From positions 620,001 to 684,000 of the forward strand of contig JADJRO010000003.1 in NCBI GenBank assembly GCA_016712145.1: a stretch of 64,000 bases of DNA, read 5' to 3'. The translations under genes and the position numbers were made by a program. This document shows, one piece after another, positions 17,349 through 27,445 of this stretch (positions are counted from its first letter, which is position 1; each line of letters starts with the position of its first letter). The notes under the pieces were generated by a model, which was not told the origin of the DNA, did not search any database, and was given only the letters and a program-made list of their open reading frames with translations. Source of the stretch: Saprospiraceae bacterium (GTDB lineage: Bacteria > Bacteroidota > Bacteroidia > Chitinophagales > Saprospiraceae).

Positions 17349-18473
17349 TTATAAATTCCCCCTTAATTCTTGTTCGCGCTCGATGGCTTCAAATAGGGCT
17401 TTAAAATTTCCTTTACCAAATGATTTGGCACCACGACGTTGAATGATTTCAAAAAATACGGTCGGTCTGTCTTGGACAGGTTTGGTAAATATTTGAAGCA
17501 AGTAACCATCTTCATCGCGGTCAACTAAAATATTAAGTCGTTTGACTTCTTCCATGTTTTCGTCAATATGTCCAACGCGATCCATTACGGTTTCATAGTA
17601 ATTGTCAGGTACATAGAGGAAATCAACCCCATTTTTACGAAGTTGGTCAACCGTTTTCAGAATGTTGTCTGTTTCAATCGCAATATGTTGTACCCCGGCT
17701 CCACGGTAAAATTCAATGTATTCTTCAATTTGTGATTTTTTACGACCAGCTGCCGGTTCGTTGATTGGAAATTTAATGTAGCCATTGCCATTGGAGACCA
17801 CTTTACTCATCAAGGCAGTAAATTCCGTTGAAATATCTTTATCGTCAAAGGTGATTAACAATTTAAATCCCAAGACATCCTGATAGAATTTAACCCAACG
17901 ATTCATTTGTCCCAATTCAACATTGCCAACACAATGATCGACATAATTCAAACCAGTTGAAACGGATTTTAAAAGACTTTCTTTTTTAACAAAGCCTGGT
18001 AAGAATATGCCCGAATAATTTTTTCGTTCGACGAGGGTATGGATGGTTTCACCGTAGGTTTTAATTCCTGCCATTATGACTTCGCCATGATCATCTTTTA
18101 ATGAAATGGGCTCAAAAGCAGATTCAGCCCCTCTGGATAGAGCGGTTTCGTAGGAACTGCGAGCATCTTCAACCCATAAGGCCAAGACCTTAACGCCATC
18201 TCCATGTTGTTGAAAATGTTTATTGATTTCATGATCAGGAAATAGAGACGAAGTCAGGACAAAACGAATTTTATTTTGTTTCAAAACGTAGGAACAAAAT
18301 TCACGATTTCCAGTTTCAGGTCCTTTGTATGCAATCAATTCAAATCCAAAAGCTGTTTGATAATAATGAGCAGCTTGTTTTGCATTGCCGACATAAAATT
18401 CAATAAAATCAGTACCCAAAATTGGAAAAGCATCGGTTTGCGTTTGAGATTTTATTTCAGTGAGTGTTTGCAT
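17349..18473 (-). CDS. hppD: 4-hydroxyphenylpyruvate dioxygenase
   Basis: Converts 4-hydroxyphenylpyruvate to homogentisate in tyrosine degradation, using Fe(II) and O2. 374 residues, two vicinal-oxygen-chelate domains. The iron ligands are the His in VDHCVGNV, the His in VQHIAIET and the Glu in FFEIIQRRG. The C-terminal FGKGNFKALFEAIEREQ helix that closes the active site is intact. Starts at ATG 18473. It lies 86 bp downstream of hmgA on the same strand, so the two consecutive pathway enzymes are probably one transcript. A possible additional role is supply of homogentisate for pigments or quinones. Confidence 0.96.
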   Translation of the reverse strand: MQTLTEIKSQTQTDAFPILGTDFIEFYVGNAKQAAHYYQTAFGFELIAYKGPETGNREFCSYVLKQNKIRFVLTSSLFPDHEINKHFQQHGDGVKVLALWVEDARSSYETALSRGAESAFEPISLKDDHGEVIMAGIKTYGETIHTLVERKNYSGIFLPGFVKKESLLKSVSTGLNYVDHCVGNVELGQMNRWVKFYQDVLGFKLLITFDDKDISTEFTALMSKVVSNGNGYIKFPINEPAAGRKKSQIEEYIEFYRGAGVQHIAIETDNILKTVDQLRKNGVDFLYVPDNYYETVMDRVGHIDENMEEVKRLNILVDRDEDGYLLQIFTKPVQDRPTVFFEIIQRRGAKSFGKGNFKALFEAIEREQELRGNL

Positions 18474-18559
18474 GATTTTAAAGTTTTGAAATTGTATAGA
18501 GCTGCGAACGAATTGCGATTAGTTTATTTTTTAATTAAATGCAGACGGGTGTAAAAAGT

Positions 18560-19759
18560 TTAGGAAGTAATATCATTAAGTTGCATACCCGCATTGGATG
18601 AACCAGCATCCAACCAGGACTTATAATAGGCACCATCTTCGATCCGTACGGCGTGTTCTGTCATGAGCAGGGGTTTAAACGTATCAATCATAACAGCCAG
18701 TTCGCGGGTTTCCTTTGCGCCGATACTTTTCTCTACGGTACCAGGGTGAGGGCCGTGTGGGATCCCTCCTGGATGTAATGTGAGCATACCCCGTTCGACA
18801 TGTTTTCGGCTCATAAAATCGCCATCTACATAATAGAGGACTTCGTCACTGTCGATATTGCTATGATTATAAGGTGCCGGTATGGCGAGCGGATGGTAAT
18901 CAAACAGGCGAGGCACAAAAGAGCATATTACAAAATTGCGTCCATCAAAAGTTTGATGTACGGGAGGCGGTTGATGGACCCTTCCGGTAATTGGTTCGAA
19001 ATCGTGAATTGAAAATGCAAAGGGATAGACAAAGCCATCCCAGCCTATCACATCAAAGGGATGATTCAGATAGTGATATGGATAGATGTTGTCTTGTTTT
19101 TTAATATAGAGCAGAAAATCGCCTTTTTCATCGTGTGTTTCCAGCAAAGAAAGTTTACGAATATCCCGCTCACAAAACGGAGCATGCTCCATCAATTGTC
19201 CAAAACTGTTTCTATATCGGTTTGGAAACGTAATGGGTCCGGCGGATTCAATAATTAATAAACGATTTACAGGCGTATCAAAATGCATTTGGTAGATGGT
19301 GCCCCTGGGGATCACCAGATAATCACCATACGCAAATCGAATCTGGCCATACATTGTTTTCAGTATGCCGGTACCTTCGTGTACAAAGATGACTTCATCC
19401 GCATCTGCATTTTTAAAAAAGTAGCCACTGCTACTTTCTTGTGCTGCAGACAGAATAATCTGGCAATCATTATTAACCAGAATGGGTTTTCGACTTTTCA
19501 GATAATCCGGTTCTGGATCGATTTGAAAACCTTTCAGACAACGATGTTTCAGTTGTTTATCATGAATGGTTTTAGCTTTTACAGAATAGGGATCCTCTAC
19601 TTGTACAATTTGAGTAGGTGCATTGCAATGATATAAGATGGAATATAAATCTGAAAATCCCTCTGTTGAAAACAGTTGTTCGTGATAGAGTGCGCCATTG
19701 GATTTCCGAAATTGGGTATGGCGTTTGGGAGGGATGTTACCCAGGTGATAATAATGCAT
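18560..19759 (-). CDS. hmgA: Homogentisate 1,2-dioxygenase
   Basis: Opens the ring of homogentisate to maleylacetoacetate. 399 residues with a cupin core. The iron and active-site histidines are visible in the HPGGIPHGPHPG stretch, and FPNRYRNSFGQLMEHAPF and the EVLYYVDGDFM segment are also family-typical. The protein is somewhat shorter than the eukaryotic enzyme, as in other Bacteroidota. It precedes hppD in the same direction. Maleylacetoacetate isomerase and fumarylacetoacetase genes are not in this window. Confidence 0.94.
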   Translation of the reverse strand: MHYYHLGNIPPKRHTQFRKSNGALYHEQLFSTEGFSDLYSILYHCNAPTQIVQVEDPYSVKAKTIHDKQLKHRCLKGFQIDPEPDYLKSRKPILVNNDCQIILSAAQESSSGYFFKNADADEVIFVHEGTGILKTMYGQIRFAYGDYLVIPRGTIYQMHFDTPVNRLLIIESAGPITFPNRYRNSFGQLMEHAPFCERDIRKLSLLETHDEKGDFLLYIKKQDNIYPYHYLNHPFDVIGWDGFVYPFAFSIHDFEPITGRVHQPPPVHQTFDGRNFVICSFVPRLFDYHPLAIPAPYNHSNIDSDEVLYYVDGDFMSRKHVERGMLTLHPGGIPHGPHPGTVEKSIGAKETRELAVMIDTFKPLLMTEHAVRIEDGAYYKSWLDAGSSNAGMQLNDITS

Positions 19760-19769
19760 ACAGGATTAC

Positions 19770-19777
19770 TAAATTTG
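19770..19777 (+). promoter_or_regulatory. Candidate -7 element upstream of acylphosphatase
   Basis: TAAATTTG matches the Bacteroidota sigma-A -7 consensus TAnnTTTG, 23 bp before the ATG at 19801. No clear -33 TTTG partner is seen, and such motifs are frequent in AT-rich DNA. Confidence 0.35.
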
Positions 19778-19800
19778 GAGTTTAAAGGTACGATGAAATC

Positions 19801-20076
19801 ATGAAACAGGTAGGTTGGCATTGGAAGATTCGGGGAAAAGTACAGGGAGTCTGGTACCGGGTATCTGCAAAGCAAGAGGCAGATCGCCTTGGCTTAAAGG
19901 GGCATGTTAGGAATGATCCAGATGGATCTGTCTGCATTTCAGTTTATGGCAGTGAAGAAGACATAAAGAAATTTAAAATCTGGTGTTGGAAAGGTCCTTT
20001 AAATGCAAAGGTTGTGTCAATAGAAGAAGAGGATCTACCGGTTATCGTATTGTCGGATTTTACAATACACAAATAA
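19801..20076 (+). CDS. Acylphosphatase
   Basis: 91 residues, the standard length. The phosphate-binding loop GKVQGVWYR carries the catalytic arginine, and the catalytic asparagine is in HVRNDPDGSV. It hydrolyses the carboxyl-phosphate bond of acylphosphates in the cytosol. Starts at ATG 19801, divergent from hmgA with 41 bp between start codons. Confidence 0.94.
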   Translation: MKQVGWHWKIRGKVQGVWYRVSAKQEADRLGLKGHVRNDPDGSVCISVYGSEEDIKKFKIWCWKGPLNAKVVSIEEEDLPVIVLSDFTIHK

Positions 20077-20093
20077 AACCTTATCAAACCCTA

Positions 20094-20127
20094 TAAAAAA
20101 AATGCCGGTACGATTGACCGGCATTTG
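20094..20127. terminator. Hairpin terminator between acylphosphatase and methyltransferase
   Basis: Perfect 9-bp stem AATGCCGGT / ACCGGCATT (20101-20109 and 20117-20125) with a 7-nt loop, 24 bp after the acylphosphatase stop. The T-rich tail is stronger on the minus strand, so it may serve transcription from both sides. Confidence 0.75.
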
Positions 20128-20457
20128 GTGTTCTGATAGTGTTGGATCTGAATTTGAAAATCAGATCGCGATAGGATTAAGAATAAAACATAGATCAAAA
20201 TAATTACTATTTAATGAAGGAAACAAATAAATTCAATTGAATTTATTAAATACTGTTATTAATTTATTTAATAAGGCCTTTGGTTTATTAGATCTTAAAA
20301 AATATAAAAAACTCTTTAAATTTCTGATTTTGATTGAACATGCTGTTTGAATGATTGAATACAGCGGTTTGTTTATTAAGATAGAAAATGAATTTTAAAA
20401 GATGCTAATAAATAAATTTATCTAGCAAGAAGCCACGATTCGCAATAGGAATTTTAA
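20128..20457. other. AT-rich non-coding stretch
   Basis: About 330 bp in which I see no gene, structured RNA or repeat. Confidence 0.4.
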
Positions 20458-20652
20458 GGAATCCAATTTATATTTGTTAGTGCGAAAGCTAAAATCCAAC
20501 ATGTCAATAAAGAGTATAATTTATTCTGGAATAATTATATTACATAATTTAATAAGCATAATAATCTCCAAGTTACATTAATTGATAAATCTGTATTGCC
20601 TGTATCTGAATCTCGCAGAGAAGAATTATTATCTCTATACGAAAAAATTTAA
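20458..20652 (+). pseudogene. Possible 3' remnant of an unknown gene with an internal stop
   Basis: In one frame the sequence reads as protein-like text: GIQFIFVSAKAKIQHVNKEYN, then a stop TAA at 20545-20547, then VTLIDKSVLPVSESRREELL and a stop at 20650-20652. The composition (SRREELLSLYEK end) looks coding, but there is no start and one stop interrupts it. The end overlaps the methyltransferase 3' end by 4 nt. I cannot name the family. Confidence 0.3.
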
Positions 20653-21611
20653 TGTTTGTTATTTTTGTAAAATCTGCCACTGAAGCACGCTTCTTCTTCA
20701 TGCCAGGTTTTTATAGCCATATTTGAGTTATTAATAAGCTCTATAATTTCATTTTTATAATATCTTTTGGCGTTGCTTGGAGAATACCAATCAAAATTTG
20801 TAATTTTACTTAATTCAAAGCCCCAATCATTTTTCCAAAAACATTTTAAAAAGTTCCAATAAATAAATCTTTGAATGTCGTATTCTCCTCCTTTGATATT
20901 TAATAATGGTATATCGGGTGCTTTAAACGTTACATTTAATTCTGATAATGTTTTCCCAAGTATTGTTAATTGTTCGGATAACTCCCACATTTCTTGATCA
21001 GGTATATTGTGGGTTTTGATCCGAAAATAATCGTCAATTAATTCTCTTGGCAGTGCCTTTTTTCTGTAAAAGTAGCAAGCAAATTCTCCATTAGTAGAGG
21101 TAATTTCTGATAGATGTAAAAATGTTTTTTCAGGATTTTCTGTATGCATAATTACTTGATCGCAAACCACAAAATCACATATATTTTCTTTGAGATGCGA
21201 ATTTGAAATATCAGCCTTTAAAAAAAACAAGTTTGGTATATTTAGGTAATTTGATGCTGCAATATTTATAGAGTCAGAGATGTCAATTCCAATTACAGTG
21301 GCGTGCGGTGCTAATTTACTTAACCAATAAGATTTATAACCTAATCCACAGCCAGTATCTATTATTAAGTTTTTATCTTGTAGAAAATTGGCAAGATTAT
21401 TTTCATCATTAAAACCGTATAATTTTAGAAACCATTCATATTGAAAATTATAAAGTCTATCTAAATCACTAATATTATTAGTATGATTCCATTTGGAGCT
21501 AAAGGATTCTGTGGTTTGACTTTGGTTTGCTTCTAAAATATCGTTATTTTTATTTATATAAATTCGATTTTCAATAATTGTTATTGGTGATTTAAAATAG
21601 GTTTGTAACAT
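20649..21611 (-). CDS. Class I SAM-dependent methyltransferase
   Basis: 320 residues. The SAM-binding motif I is IIDTGCGLGYKS at about residues 89-100, followed by the acidic residue in VIGIDISDS and motif IV in FVVCDQVIMHTENP. This is the Methyltransf_25/11 fold. An N-terminal 80-residue part and a C-terminal part (RFIYWNFLKCFW, SPSNAKRYYKNEI) resemble methyltransferases in surface-sugar or lipid clusters, where the C-terminal domain is conserved, but the substrate is not evident. It lies alone between a pseudogene fragment and a giant T9SS gene on the same strand; 220 bp of AT-rich DNA separate them. Confidence 0.8.
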   Translation of the reverse strand: MLQTYFKSPITIIENRIYINKNNDILEANQSQTTESFSSKWNHTNNISDLDRLYNFQYEWFLKLYGFNDENNLANFLQDKNLIIDTGCGLGYKSYWLSKLAPHATVIGIDISDSINIAASNYLNIPNLFFLKADISNSHLKENICDFVVCDQVIMHTENPEKTFLHLSEITSTNGEFACYFYRKKALPRELIDDYFRIKTHNIPDQEMWELSEQLTILGKTLSELNVTFKAPDIPLLNIKGGEYDIQRFIYWNFLKCFWKNDWGFELSKITNFDWYSPSNAKRYYKNEIIELINNSNMAIKTWHEEEACFSGRFYKNNKH

Positions 21612-21831
21612 TTTATTTCAAGTTTAATATTTTAAAAGGTCAAAATTAATTATATTGTATAATTATTTTATGTATTTTCAATATATTTACACTCCTATTT
21701 ATAAATTTAAATAGGTTTTGTGTTACCTTATGTTTTAAACTTGAGTGTTAGCTGGTTTTTTATATTTAATGTTCAATTCAATAAAATACATATTTTGTAA
21801 TATATATTTAGTAACTTAATTAAATGGATTT

Positions 21832-24800
21832 TTATCGAATCAAGCTAACAGTACCAGAAATAATTGAATTTGACTGATTAAAATGTTTGTATTGAATTGT
21901 ATATGCAAATACTGCTGGGGACATTTTAGCTGAGTTAAATTGTCCATTCCAACCTTTTTCTACATCTTTAGACTCGAATACCATATTGCCCCAGCGGTCG
22001 AATATTTGTAGTATATAATTTTCAGGAGGGCAAGTAAATATTGGCATAAAAATATCATTGGATTGATCGCCATTGGGTGTAAATGCGTTTGGTACAAATA
22101 CGGTCTGGGATTGTTTTGGCAATTTAACATTTACTTCTAATGGGAGACTGCATATTTTATCGGAAGTAACGGTTAATTTAATTGTACCATTTGATTTGAG
22201 TCTGACCTTGGAACAGGGAGGATCAAGACACTCAATTTTATCGGCAGGCGTCCAGGTATAGTTAGCACTGCCGGAAAGACTAAGGATGGTTTCCTCGCAG
22301 GGGTTAATTATAGGATCTGCGATCAGAGTGGGCTGTGATGGGGGTTCAATGGTGACCCAAATGCTATCAATTTTAGAATTGCATTTTTCGACAGAACTAA
22401 GATAAATATAATGGTTAAAAGTCGATTTAGGATAGTAATACGTGTTTAAATTGTGTATATCTGAAAATACACCACCGGTAGAATTCCAATTTGTAGGTCC
22501 TGCCCCATTATAAAAGCCATGTAGAAGAATCGAATCCGATTCACAAATGCTTATATCCATGCCTGCATTTAATGTATAATTCGTTTTAGAATCAATATGA
22601 ATATAGGATAAGACAATGCTGTCACAACCCTTTAAATTGGTATATACTACTTGCACTGTATCGGATTTGGTATAATACTTCCCGTTAAGAAAGAAGCTAT
22701 CGCATTCAGTATAATGGATCTCGGTTAGATCATTAGTATTAATTAATAAATTAAAATTAATCGTACTATCACATCCATTTTTGCTGGTAAGGAGTTGAGT
22801 ATATTTACCGGATTGAGCATACAAGATATTGTTTAAAGTAAAGTTTTCACAAGCGACAAAACTGGTATCAATGGTTGTCTTGGGATAGACTTGTATCCAA
22901 ATACTGTCGAAATACATTGAACAGTTGTTTTCAGCACTTATGTAAATAAAATGGTTGGTTTTAGTGTTTGGATAATAAACTGATTGTGGATTTAAGGAAT
23001 TATTAAATGAACCAAAATTTGATCTCCAATTAAAAGTCGCTGAGCCATTAAATTGTGCATTTAATTGAATGCTATCTCCTTCGCAAATGCTTAAATCGCT
23101 TCCTGCTTCAAGAAGATATGAATTACTTAAATCGATGGTAACATCGGATATTATTATACTGTCGCATCCGGCTGCATTAATAAAATTAGTAGCATATTGA
23201 CCAGATTGATAATAAACTGTATTATTGATTCTAATAGAATCACAGCCAGTAAATTTAATTGTATCGATACTTGATTTGTTTATAGTAAGTTTGAGATTGA
23301 CGATACTGTCACATAAATTAACGGAAGAAAATAGTTGAGTATATTGACCGGATTGAGAATATAATTGATTATTCCACAAATAGGGATTGCATGAACTAAT
23401 TGAGGTGTCAATAGACTTTTTTGGATTTATCTGAATCCAAATACTGTCTTTTCCGGTAGAACATTTATCGGTGGTTGAAATAAATATAAAATGACTTGAT
23501 GATTGATTGGGTATATAAAGAGCATTTATATTATTTGGAGCACTAAAAGTCCCAAATTGAGATTCCCAATTTATAGTACCGGCCCCGGTATAATTTGCAT
23601 TTAATTGAAGCGTATCCCCTTCACAAATGATACGATCCATTCCAGCATCAAGTACCTTCGTTGTACTTGAGTCAATTTGTATATTTAAAACAATGATACT
23701 ATCACAACCAGCAGCATTAGTTAAATTGAGAACGAATTGACCCGATTTATAATATGTGTTGTTATTTATAGTTACAGAATCACATGCTTGAATTGCAATG
23801 CTATCTATACTTGGTGGCACTATTGTTAAACGAAGTGAAATGATGCTATCGCAATTTAAACTAGATTTTAATGTTTGAACATATTGACCAGAGCTTGTAT
23901 ATACTTGATTATTCCAATTGTAAGATTTACAACTACTAATTGAGGTATCTATTTTAATTAGTGGAATTACCGAAATTGAAATTGAATCAGTAGTCGTGCA
24001 ACCGTTGGCGTTTGTAACTTTTAGTATATAAATTCCTGAATTTTTACTGGTAATATTATTAATTATTGGATTAAGATTTGTTGAAGTGAAGGAATTTGGG
24101 CCATTCCATTGGATGGTACCGTTATTGACAGTGGATAGGAATATTTGTTCTCCTTCACAAAATGCATTAGCTGCTAATATAATCGGAGTATCAGGGGGAT
24201 CAGGAGCTTTTAAAGTAATACATTGCTTGCAACCAATATTGTTGTTCAATGTATAACATATCATATGATCTTTTCCATCAGGAAAAAGATTCGTAAGACT
24301 TATTTTCAAAGGATTGGTAGCCGGTAATGAATAAGATGCACTATGATTTCCATCAATCTCAAAATTAAGGGTTCCCAATTTGTTTAATTCCAGAGAATTT
24401 ATAAATAAATTTATTGTATAATTGTTTATACTATCGGTACATTCAATTATTTGACTAGTCAACTGACTCTGCGGACAACAATCCGGTAAACCTAAGTTTA
24501 AATACACCCCATCCCATGTAAAGCTTTCATCATCATTGTGCTCAATCTCAATTGTACGTAAATTAGGTTGGAAATTATTAAACAAAAGAATATCCCCATC
24601 TCCTAAGTTATTTTGATCGTCTGCAATTAAAATTATTTCTTTTTGTTGATAAGTTACCTGAGTCGTACTTAAATTATAGATGCTTGGATCTCTGAATAGT
24701 TGTTTAATGCTTGCTACGTCTAATTGGTTATTAAATCTGTCATAGAAACGCAGTTTATTATATTGTGGGCCATTGAATCCTTTTTTGGAATTAGGACATG

Positions 24801-25260
24801 AAGCAATGTAAAATAATAGGCTATCAGGATTTTTAATTTTAGCAAGATCAAAGCGATGAATTAAAGTACCAATGCCATTTCCTGGCATGAAGGGTGCAGG
24901 CATTCTTGTTACAATTTTCGGTTGATACATATTGCTGAGAAATTCGAGATCGTATAGTCCTTTTAAATCTGATTTCATATCACAGTTTAAATAGGCGGTA
25001 TCTCCAGCTCCATTTACTCCTTGGTATTGATGATTATTAGACAAGGACCAACTTAGCCATTTAATTTTTGTACAATTCATGTAAGACGGTGGATTTTGTA
25101 CAATTGCAAGCGCCTGCTGACTTATAGAAATTGATGCTTTGTCTTTAATTAATTTAGGCAGTGGAGTTGGAATTGCAAAAAGGTTCATTATGCTTGCTGC
25201 ATAGATTAAAATTGCTGTTCCAATTTTTCTATTTTTAAGGATCTGAATGAATTGATCCAT
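21832..25260 (-). CDS. Giant T9SS type B (gliding-motility C-terminal) adhesin-like protein with three repeat modules
   Basis: 1142 residues from ATG 25260; a TTG at 25311 would add 17 residues ahead of the signal peptide. The signal peptide is residues 1-30 (ending LFAIP). About 30-330 form an N-terminal region ending in a cysteine-rich part (CCPQSQ). An Ig-like domain follows at about 345-430. Three modules of about 180 residues come next, each containing two 'CDSI' hairpin domains (WNNQ.Y..SGQY, then NAAGCDSI) and one 'ICEGD.L.LNA' Ig/PKD-like domain ending DSIW. The C-terminus is the type B sorting domain: FVPNAFTPNGDQSNDIF, LQIFDRWGNMVFES, GWNG. Predicted to be secreted by the T9SS and held at the cell surface for adhesion. 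Divergent from the epimerase gene. Confidence 0.88.
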   Translation of the reverse strand: MDQFIQILKNRKIGTAILIYAASIMNLFAIPTPLPKLIKDKASISISQQALAIVQNPPSYMNCTKIKWLSWSLSNNHQYQGVNGAGDTAYLNCDMKSDLKGLYDLEFLSNMYQPKIVTRMPAPFMPGNGIGTLIHRFDLAKIKNPDSLLFYIASCPNSKKGFNGPQYNKLRFYDRFNNQLDVASIKQLFRDPSIYNLSTTQVTYQQKEIILIADDQNNLGDGDILLFNNFQPNLRTIEIEHNDDESFTWDGVYLNLGLPDCCPQSQLTSQIIECTDSINNYTINLFINSLELNKLGTLNFEIDGNHSASYSLPATNPLKISLTNLFPDGKDHMICYTLNNNIGCKQCITLKAPDPPDTPIILAANAFCEGEQIFLSTVNNGTIQWNGPNSFTSTNLNPIINNITSKNSGIYILKVTNANGCTTTDSISISVIPLIKIDTSISSCKSYNWNNQVYTSSGQYVQTLKSSLNCDSIISLRLTIVPPSIDSIAIQACDSVTINNNTYYKSGQFVLNLTNAAGCDSIIVLNIQIDSSTTKVLDAGMDRIICEGDTLQLNANYTGAGTINWESQFGTFSAPNNINALYIPNQSSSHFIFISTTDKCSTGKDSIWIQINPKKSIDTSISSCNPYLWNNQLYSQSGQYTQLFSSVNLCDSIVNLKLTINKSSIDTIKFTGCDSIRINNTVYYQSGQYATNFINAAGCDSIIISDVTIDLSNSYLLEAGSDLSICEGDSIQLNAQFNGSATFNWRSNFGSFNNSLNPQSVYYPNTKTNHFIYISAENNCSMYFDSIWIQVYPKTTIDTSFVACENFTLNNILYAQSGKYTQLLTSKNGCDSTINFNLLINTNDLTEIHYTECDSFFLNGKYYTKSDTVQVVYTNLKGCDSIVLSYIHIDSKTNYTLNAGMDISICESDSILLHGFYNGAGPTNWNSTGGVFSDIHNLNTYYYPKSTFNHYIYLSSVEKCNSKIDSIWVTIEPPSQPTLIADPIINPCEETILSLSGSANYTWTPADKIECLDPPCSKVRLKSNGTIKLTVTSDKICSLPLEVNVKLPKQSQTVFVPNAFTPNGDQSNDIFMPIFTCPPENYILQIFDRWGNMVFESKDVEKGWNGQFNSAKMSPAVFAYTIQYKHFNQSNSIISGTVSLIR

Positions 25261-25426
25261 TTTCACTTTTAGAATTTGCTCTAATATAATCAAATTGGAA
25301 TTAATTTGCAAGTGAAGAGCAGGTTTGTAATCATATATTATTATTAAATATATGTATTATTAATTATAAAACAACTAATTACATAAAAAACGTAATTACT
25401 CAAATTCTAGTTCTTATTTTGTGTTA

Positions 25427-26263
25427 ATGAAAATATTGGTAACTGGCGCTTCTGGTTTAGTCGGAAGTCATTTAATTAAGAAATTAGCATCTTTTGGTTA
25501 CGAAGTTGAACGCTTACACAGCAGCAAATCCTCCACTGTTGATTTTACAAGTGATTGGAATTTTGACCAGGTAAATTCAATTCCTGATTGCATTATCCAT
25601 TTAGCTCAGAGTCCTGATTTTAGATTATTTCCAGAGAAAGCAGTTGATATTTTTCATGTTAACACCCTAAGTACGTTGAAGTTAGTAGATTGGGCACATA
25701 AAAATTTAGTTTCAAAGTTTATTTTCGCATCTTCTGGTGGTATCTATGGATTTGGCCCAGAATTAAAAACAGAATCAGCACCTATCCAGTTTGATGCAGA
25801 TCTTGGTTTTTATCTTACTTCCAAATATTGCAGTGAACTAATACTGGATAATTATAGTTCGTTTTTGACAATAATTCAGTTGAGATTATTTTTTGTTTAT
25901 GGCATGGGACAAAGAAAGGATATGCTTATTCCAAGATTGATTGAAAATGTTCGGAGTGGCAATCCAATAACTATTCAAAATAATGGAGGAATGCAAACCA
26001 ATCCAACGCACGTGAGTGATGTCGTAAATGGAATTTTTTCAAGCCTGAAACTAAGTGAAAGTAACACAATAAATTTAGCAGGGCCAGAAACACTTTCTAT
26101 TCAACAGATGGTAACTATAATTGGAGATAAATTAAACTGCAAACCAACTATTGAAGTTGAAGACAAGGAAAGTACCCATTTAATCCCAGATTTAGTTAAG
26201 ATGAAAGAAATCCTCGGTGAATCTCAAGTTAAATTTGAGGAAGGAATTATTGATTGTATTTAG
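25427..26263 (+). CDS. NAD-dependent epimerase/dehydratase
   Basis: 278 residues from ATG 25427; the frame also contains GTG 25421 two codons earlier. Extended short-chain dehydrogenase fold: the NAD-binding glycine motif is ILVTGASGLVGSHL, the serine region SSGGIYGFG, and the catalytic YxxxK is Y-L-T-S-K at about residues 130-134. Acts on a nucleotide sugar in the cytosol; the exact reaction cannot be deduced. The stop is 20 bp before a glycosyltransferase start on the same strand, so both probably serve the same surface glycan. Confidence 0.85.
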   Translation: MKILVTGASGLVGSHLIKKLASFGYEVERLHSSKSSTVDFTSDWNFDQVNSIPDCIIHLAQSPDFRLFPEKAVDIFHVNTLSTLKLVDWAHKNLVSKFIFASSGGIYGFGPELKTESAPIQFDADLGFYLTSKYCSELILDNYSSFLTIIQLRLFFVYGMGQRKDMLIPRLIENVRSGNPITIQNNGGMQTNPTHVSDVVNGIFSSLKLSESNTINLAGPETLSIQQMVTIIGDKLNCKPTIEVEDKESTHLIPDLVKMKEILGESQVKFEEGIIDCI

Positions 26264-26283
26264 TTTATTGTTGCCTTAAATTT

Positions 26284-27354
26284 ATGAAAATTCTTTTTGC
26301 ACCCTATAATATAGCTTCAATGCCTGCAATCACAGCGAAGGCATTGAATCAGCTTGGTCATGAAGCTGTTTGTATTGATTTTGCCAAGCATCCTTATAAA
26401 GAATCAAATCAATTTGTTATTGATATTGATTGCGATCAAGCATCAAGAAATGTGTTGAAAATTGTTTATTATAAACTTAAGTTTTTATTCGTACTAATTA
26501 AGTTATTGTTGTGGTGTGATGTTGTACATTGGACTTGGAGAAGTATACTTCCGTTTGGATTCGATTTATACTTGGTCAAATGGTTTAGAAAACCTCGATT
26601 TATAGAGTGGGTTGGAAGTGATATCCGAATTCCTGAAGTTACTAAAATCGAGAGCCCTTGGTATTGGGAAGCTTATAACAGTGGTTATGAATATAAGCAT
26701 ATAGAATCCTATCGACAATCTAAAGCCACACAACAGGTATTTTCTAAACTTGGATTTGTCCCCATCTTAACCCCAGAAATGCAGCTCTTTGTACTTCCTG
26801 ATTTGTTTCCTATAGTCTACCCAATTTTTTATAGATGTTTTGAGAAAGAAAGGTATTTAATAAGTAAAAATAAACCTTCCAGTTCTACTAAGATAAGAAT
26901 CCTTCATTCACCTTCTGCGAAATTTGCAAAAGGTTCAAACTATATTTTGCCGGTAATTGATGAATTATCAAAATTATACCAAATTGAATTTGTCATTCAG
27001 AATAAAGTACCTAGACATGAAGTTTTAAAGGCAATGCAGGAATGTGATATATATATAGATCAAATCGTATTAGGGAGTTACGCTTCTGCGGCAATAGAAG
27101 CAATGGCATATTGTAAGCCGGTCGTAGCTTATTTAATGCCAAGGGTTTTTGAAAAAGGAATTCCTACAGATTGTCCAATTATAAATGCAAATCCTTCCAA
27201 TTTAAAAGATAAACTGATTGAATTGATTGAAAATAAAGAATTTAGAGATCGAAAAGGAAAAGAAGGAAGAATTTATGTTGAGAAATTTCACGATGCTGAA
27301 ATAGAAAGTCGAAAGCTTATAACAATTTATAATTATAGCATTGACAAACTATAA
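26284..27354 (+). CDS. Glycosyltransferase, GT4-like
   Basis: 356 residues from ATG 26284; ten more upstream codons overlap nothing useful. The N-terminal half has the GT-B pattern (MKILFAPYNIASMPAITAKAL), and the C-terminal half shows the donor-site pattern IDQIVLGSYASAAIEAMAYCKPVVAY, in which the E of AIEAMA is the conserved GT4 glutamate. Soluble, peripheral cytoplasmic enzyme. Follows the epimerase with 20 bp between them. The sugar and acceptor are unknown. Confidence 0.82.
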   Translation: MKILFAPYNIASMPAITAKALNQLGHEAVCIDFAKHPYKESNQFVIDIDCDQASRNVLKIVYYKLKFLFVLIKLLLWCDVVHWTWRSILPFGFDLYLVKWFRKPRFIEWVGSDIRIPEVTKIESPWYWEAYNSGYEYKHIESYRQSKATQQVFSKLGFVPILTPEMQLFVLPDLFPIVYPIFYRCFEKERYLISKNKPSSSTKIRILHSPSAKFAKGSNYILPVIDELSKLYQIEFVIQNKVPRHEVLKAMQECDIYIDQIVLGSYASAAIEAMAYCKPVVAYLMPRVFEKGIPTDCPIINANPSNLKDKLIELIENKEFRDRKGKEGRIYVEKFHDAEIESRKLITIYNYSIDKL

Positions 27355-27410
27355 ATTTTAATTGCATTTCATCATGTACTTATTTGAATTGTAACGTTGT
27401 AAAAAATTCC

Positions 27411-27440
27411 CCAAAAAAAAATCCGCCAAAAAGCGGATTT
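27411..27440 (-). terminator. Terminator of tRNA-Glu
   Basis: On the minus strand AAATCCGC / GCGGATTT form an 8-bp stem with a 6-nt loop, followed by a run of T (A tract 27412-27420 on plus). It begins 5 nt after the tRNA 3' end. Confidence 0.85.
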
Positions 27441-27445
27441 CTATG

